NCBI RefSeq assembly: GCF_947495205.1
Contig: NZ_CANLXV010000002.1
Coordinates: forward strand, 1 to 64,000
Reading direction: 5' to 3'
Length of the DNA stretch: 64,000 bases
Source of the DNA: an uncultured Polaribacter sp.
GTDB taxonomy: Bacteria; Bacteroidota; Bacteroidia; Flavobacteriales; Flavobacteriaceae
Shown: piece after piece, positions 62,810 through 64,000 of the stretch
Layout of the letters: the number at the start of each line of letters is the position of its first letter
How positions within the stretch are numbered: position 1 is the stretch's first letter
Translations under genes and position numbers: made by a program
The notes under the pieces: generated by a model
Seen by the model: the letters and a program-made list of their open reading frames with translations, nothing else
Database searches by the model: none
What the model was told of the DNA's origin: nothing

Positions 62810-63004
62810 TTATTGTTGTCTTTCTTGTATGCGTTTTCTAAAACGTCTTTTTACCAAAAACAAAATAATTACCAAAACAGCTGTACCTAACAAAATACTG
62901 CCGGTTACATAGTTTTTTTCTATCAATTTAATTACACCTTCTACGAGACATATAATGGCAATAATTAAATATCCGTATTGAAAAAATCTCCAAAGTTTGT
63001 TCAT
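62810..63004 (-). CDS. Small membrane protein of unknown function
   Basis: 64 residues with two membrane helices (YGYLIIAIICLVEGVIKLI; ILLGTAVLVIILFLV) and a strongly basic tail KRRFRKRIQERQQ. Spacing of 16 and 5 bases to its neighbours places it in the lptC operon. No domain recognised. Confidence 0.78.
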   Translation of the reverse strand: MNKLWRFFQYGYLIIAIICLVEGVIKLIEKNYVTGSILLGTAVLVIILFLVKRRFRKRIQERQQ

Positions 63005-63009
63005 ATTTT

Positions 63010-63573
63010 CTATTTTTTAACGTCTAGTTTTCCGGTTGTGTTTTTAGCAATATGCCTTGATAAATCTTCTTTACACTCAAAACCAACGCCTACTAAGGTG
63101 TCTTGTTGTTTAAATAATGTAAATGGTTTTTCTGATACAAAATATTTACTTTTCTGATCCCAAAAAAGTTGGGTTGTTTCTAATCTAGAGTTATTTACGT
63201 GATTAACCACAACTACATTTCCCTTAATTTCTGATATTTCTGTATTTGAATATGTAAGTGCATAATTACCTGTTATGGTAACTGAATCTCTTTGTTTATT
63301 GGAAAAATTAATAATTTTTATTCCCTCAGGAAATTCATTATAAGGGTGTTGTTTTCTGTTGGAAAAATCTAATAATACTGGCGTAATTAATTTAGATGTA
63401 ATTCTACCAGAATCTTTATAAACGTGATAGGCATCTTTTGCTGTGCCAATTGGCAAGTTTTTTTCTTCTAGAAAATTACGCACTTCTTGAGAACTATTGG
63501 CACAAGAAAAAAGCATTACTGTAACACAAATTACAGTAATGCTTCTAATTAATATTTGTTTATGTTTTATCAC
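63010..63573 (-). CDS. lptC: LptC-like LPS export periplasmic protein (lipoprotein)
   Basis: 187 residues. A lipoprotein signal ends VMLFSC. The remainder is a beta-jellyroll of LptC/OstA type, with EFPEGIKIINFSNKQRDSVTITGNYALTYSN, GNVVVVNHVNNSRLETTQLFWDQKSKYF and the final strand TLVGVGFECKEDLSRH. It relays LPS across the periplasm from the inner-membrane LptBFG complex. In the same direction as, and 3 bases after, the partial TPR-like gene. Confidence 0.88.
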   Translation of the reverse strand: MIKHKQILIRSITVICVTVMLFSCANSSQEVRNFLEEKNLPIGTAKDAYHVYKDSGRITSKLITPVLLDFSNRKQHPYNEFPEGIKIINFSNKQRDSVTITGNYALTYSNTEISEIKGNVVVVNHVNNSRLETTQLFWDQKSKYFVSEKPFTLFKQQDTLVGVGFECKEDLSRHIAKNTTGKLDVKK

Positions 63574-63576
63574 AAA

Positions 63577-64000
63577 TTATTTAGATGGTATGGTTACAGT
63601 TTCGCCTATCCAACATTTTATAGTATATCTACCTCCTGGTGTTGCACCAGCTGTAAAAATTACACTTTGGCTTGGAGCATTACCTTTGTAACTTCTAATG
63701 TATTTATTTGCTCTAGAAGAAATACTAGGATCTACTACTGCTGCTCTTCTTGCTTTATTTAAAGCAGCTACATACACCATTCTTTTCTCAAACTCATTAG
63801 TACCACAACTATTTACACTTGCTGCGTATAAACTCGCAATAAATAAGTAAGCTCTACCAGAGTTTGGGTTAAAGCTTAATGCTTCTCTTGCTAAACTTCT
63901 TGCTTTAGACAACTGCCCTCTATCTTTAGCGGCTTGTGCAAATTTTAATTTATACTTTGCTTTTTTAAGTGGATCTGTTTCCAAATCAAAAGATTTTTGT
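63577..64000 (-). CDS. TPR-like protein, C-terminal part (cut by window edge)
   Basis: The frame is open at base 64000 and ends at 63577, giving 140 visible residues. KAKYKLKFAQAAKDRGQLSKARSLAREALSFNP and GRAYLFIASLYAAS are helix pairs of tetratricopeptide type. The rest (GGRYTIKCWIGETVTIPSK) is beta-like. The apparent start at 63984 is only a TTG inside the gene, not the true start. It precedes lptC by three bases. No specific function can be given. Confidence 0.82.
   Translation of the reverse strand, partial: QKSFDLETDPLKKAKYKLKFAQAAKDRGQLSKARSLAREALSFNPNSGRAYLFIASLYAASVNSCGTNEFEKRMVYVAALNKARRAAVVDPSISSRANKYIRSYKGNAPSQSVIFTAGATPGGRYTIKCWIGETVTIPSK

Overview
The window is about 64 kb of a low-GC, AT-rich chromosome from the Bacteroidota, almost certainly family Flavobacteriaceae (Polaribacter/Tenacibaculum-like). 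The evidence is TAnnTTTG-type -7 promoter boxes, weak Shine-Dalgarno use, a type IX secretion sorting domain, a BT_3928-family protein, DUF4293, a PID-CTERM protein, fabH-accB-accC next to rpmF, and Rho with a long disordered insert. It is mostly core genome. There is no prophage, CRISPR array, rRNA operon or integrated element. The only insertion-sequence trace is a transposase C-terminus cut by the left edge.

Layout. 0-5 kb: transposase tail, then odhA and odhB (2-oxoglutarate dehydrogenase E1 and E2), with a tRNA-Asn/Gly/Leu operon upstream. 5-7 kb: a signalling trio (Lrp/AsnC regulator, Hpt protein, LytTR response regulator). 7-14 kb: fatty-acid initiation (accC, accB, fabH), rpmF and its DUF177 partner, pdxA, ribE, a tiny PID-CTERM protein, tRNA-Met and a polyprenyl synthase. 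14-21 kb: an RND efflux operon (TetR, TolC-like, adaptor, pump) interrupted by a frame-broken four-helix-bundle cassette. 21-27 kb: a very large T9SS-exported nuclease, then recX.

27-43 kb is the biochemical centre: a sulfur/methionine island, all on the minus strand. It runs metY, a fused MetX-like/aspartokinase/homoserine dehydrogenase, metZ-like, an Rrf2 regulator, DUF2061, cysH, cysD, cysN, a sulfite reductase with a HEPN tail, cobA and a siroheme dehydrogenase. It makes APS, reduces it to sulfide with a siroheme enzyme whose cofactor genes lie alongside, and feeds sulfide into homoserine derivatives. metK diverges from its head. The 784-bp gap between metY and metK holds two unrelated SAM riboswitches pointing apart: SAM-I toward metY and a SAM-II long-loop type toward metK, each just behind a recognisable flavobacterial promoter.

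43-64 kb: crotonase-family protein, ClC channel, DoxX-like and duplicated DUF1599 proteins, LOG family, folP, cdaA (c-di-AMP synthesis), an 11-residue-repeat lipoprotein, ABC exporter, truA, YfcE-like phosphoesterase, a two-component system with a lipoprotein gene between regulator and kinase, DUF4293, rho, a SurA/PpiD-type isomerase, a CBS/CNNM protein, lptC and a partial TPR-like gene.

Beyond genes, the most notable structure is a family of three intergenic hairpin repeats with conserved outer ends and unrelated inner stems, and a pair of identical 18-bp palindromes 25 bp apart upstream of the LuxR-type regulator. No single clearly new defence or biosynthetic system was found. The strongest candidates for novelty are regulatory and repeat elements and unusual fusions.
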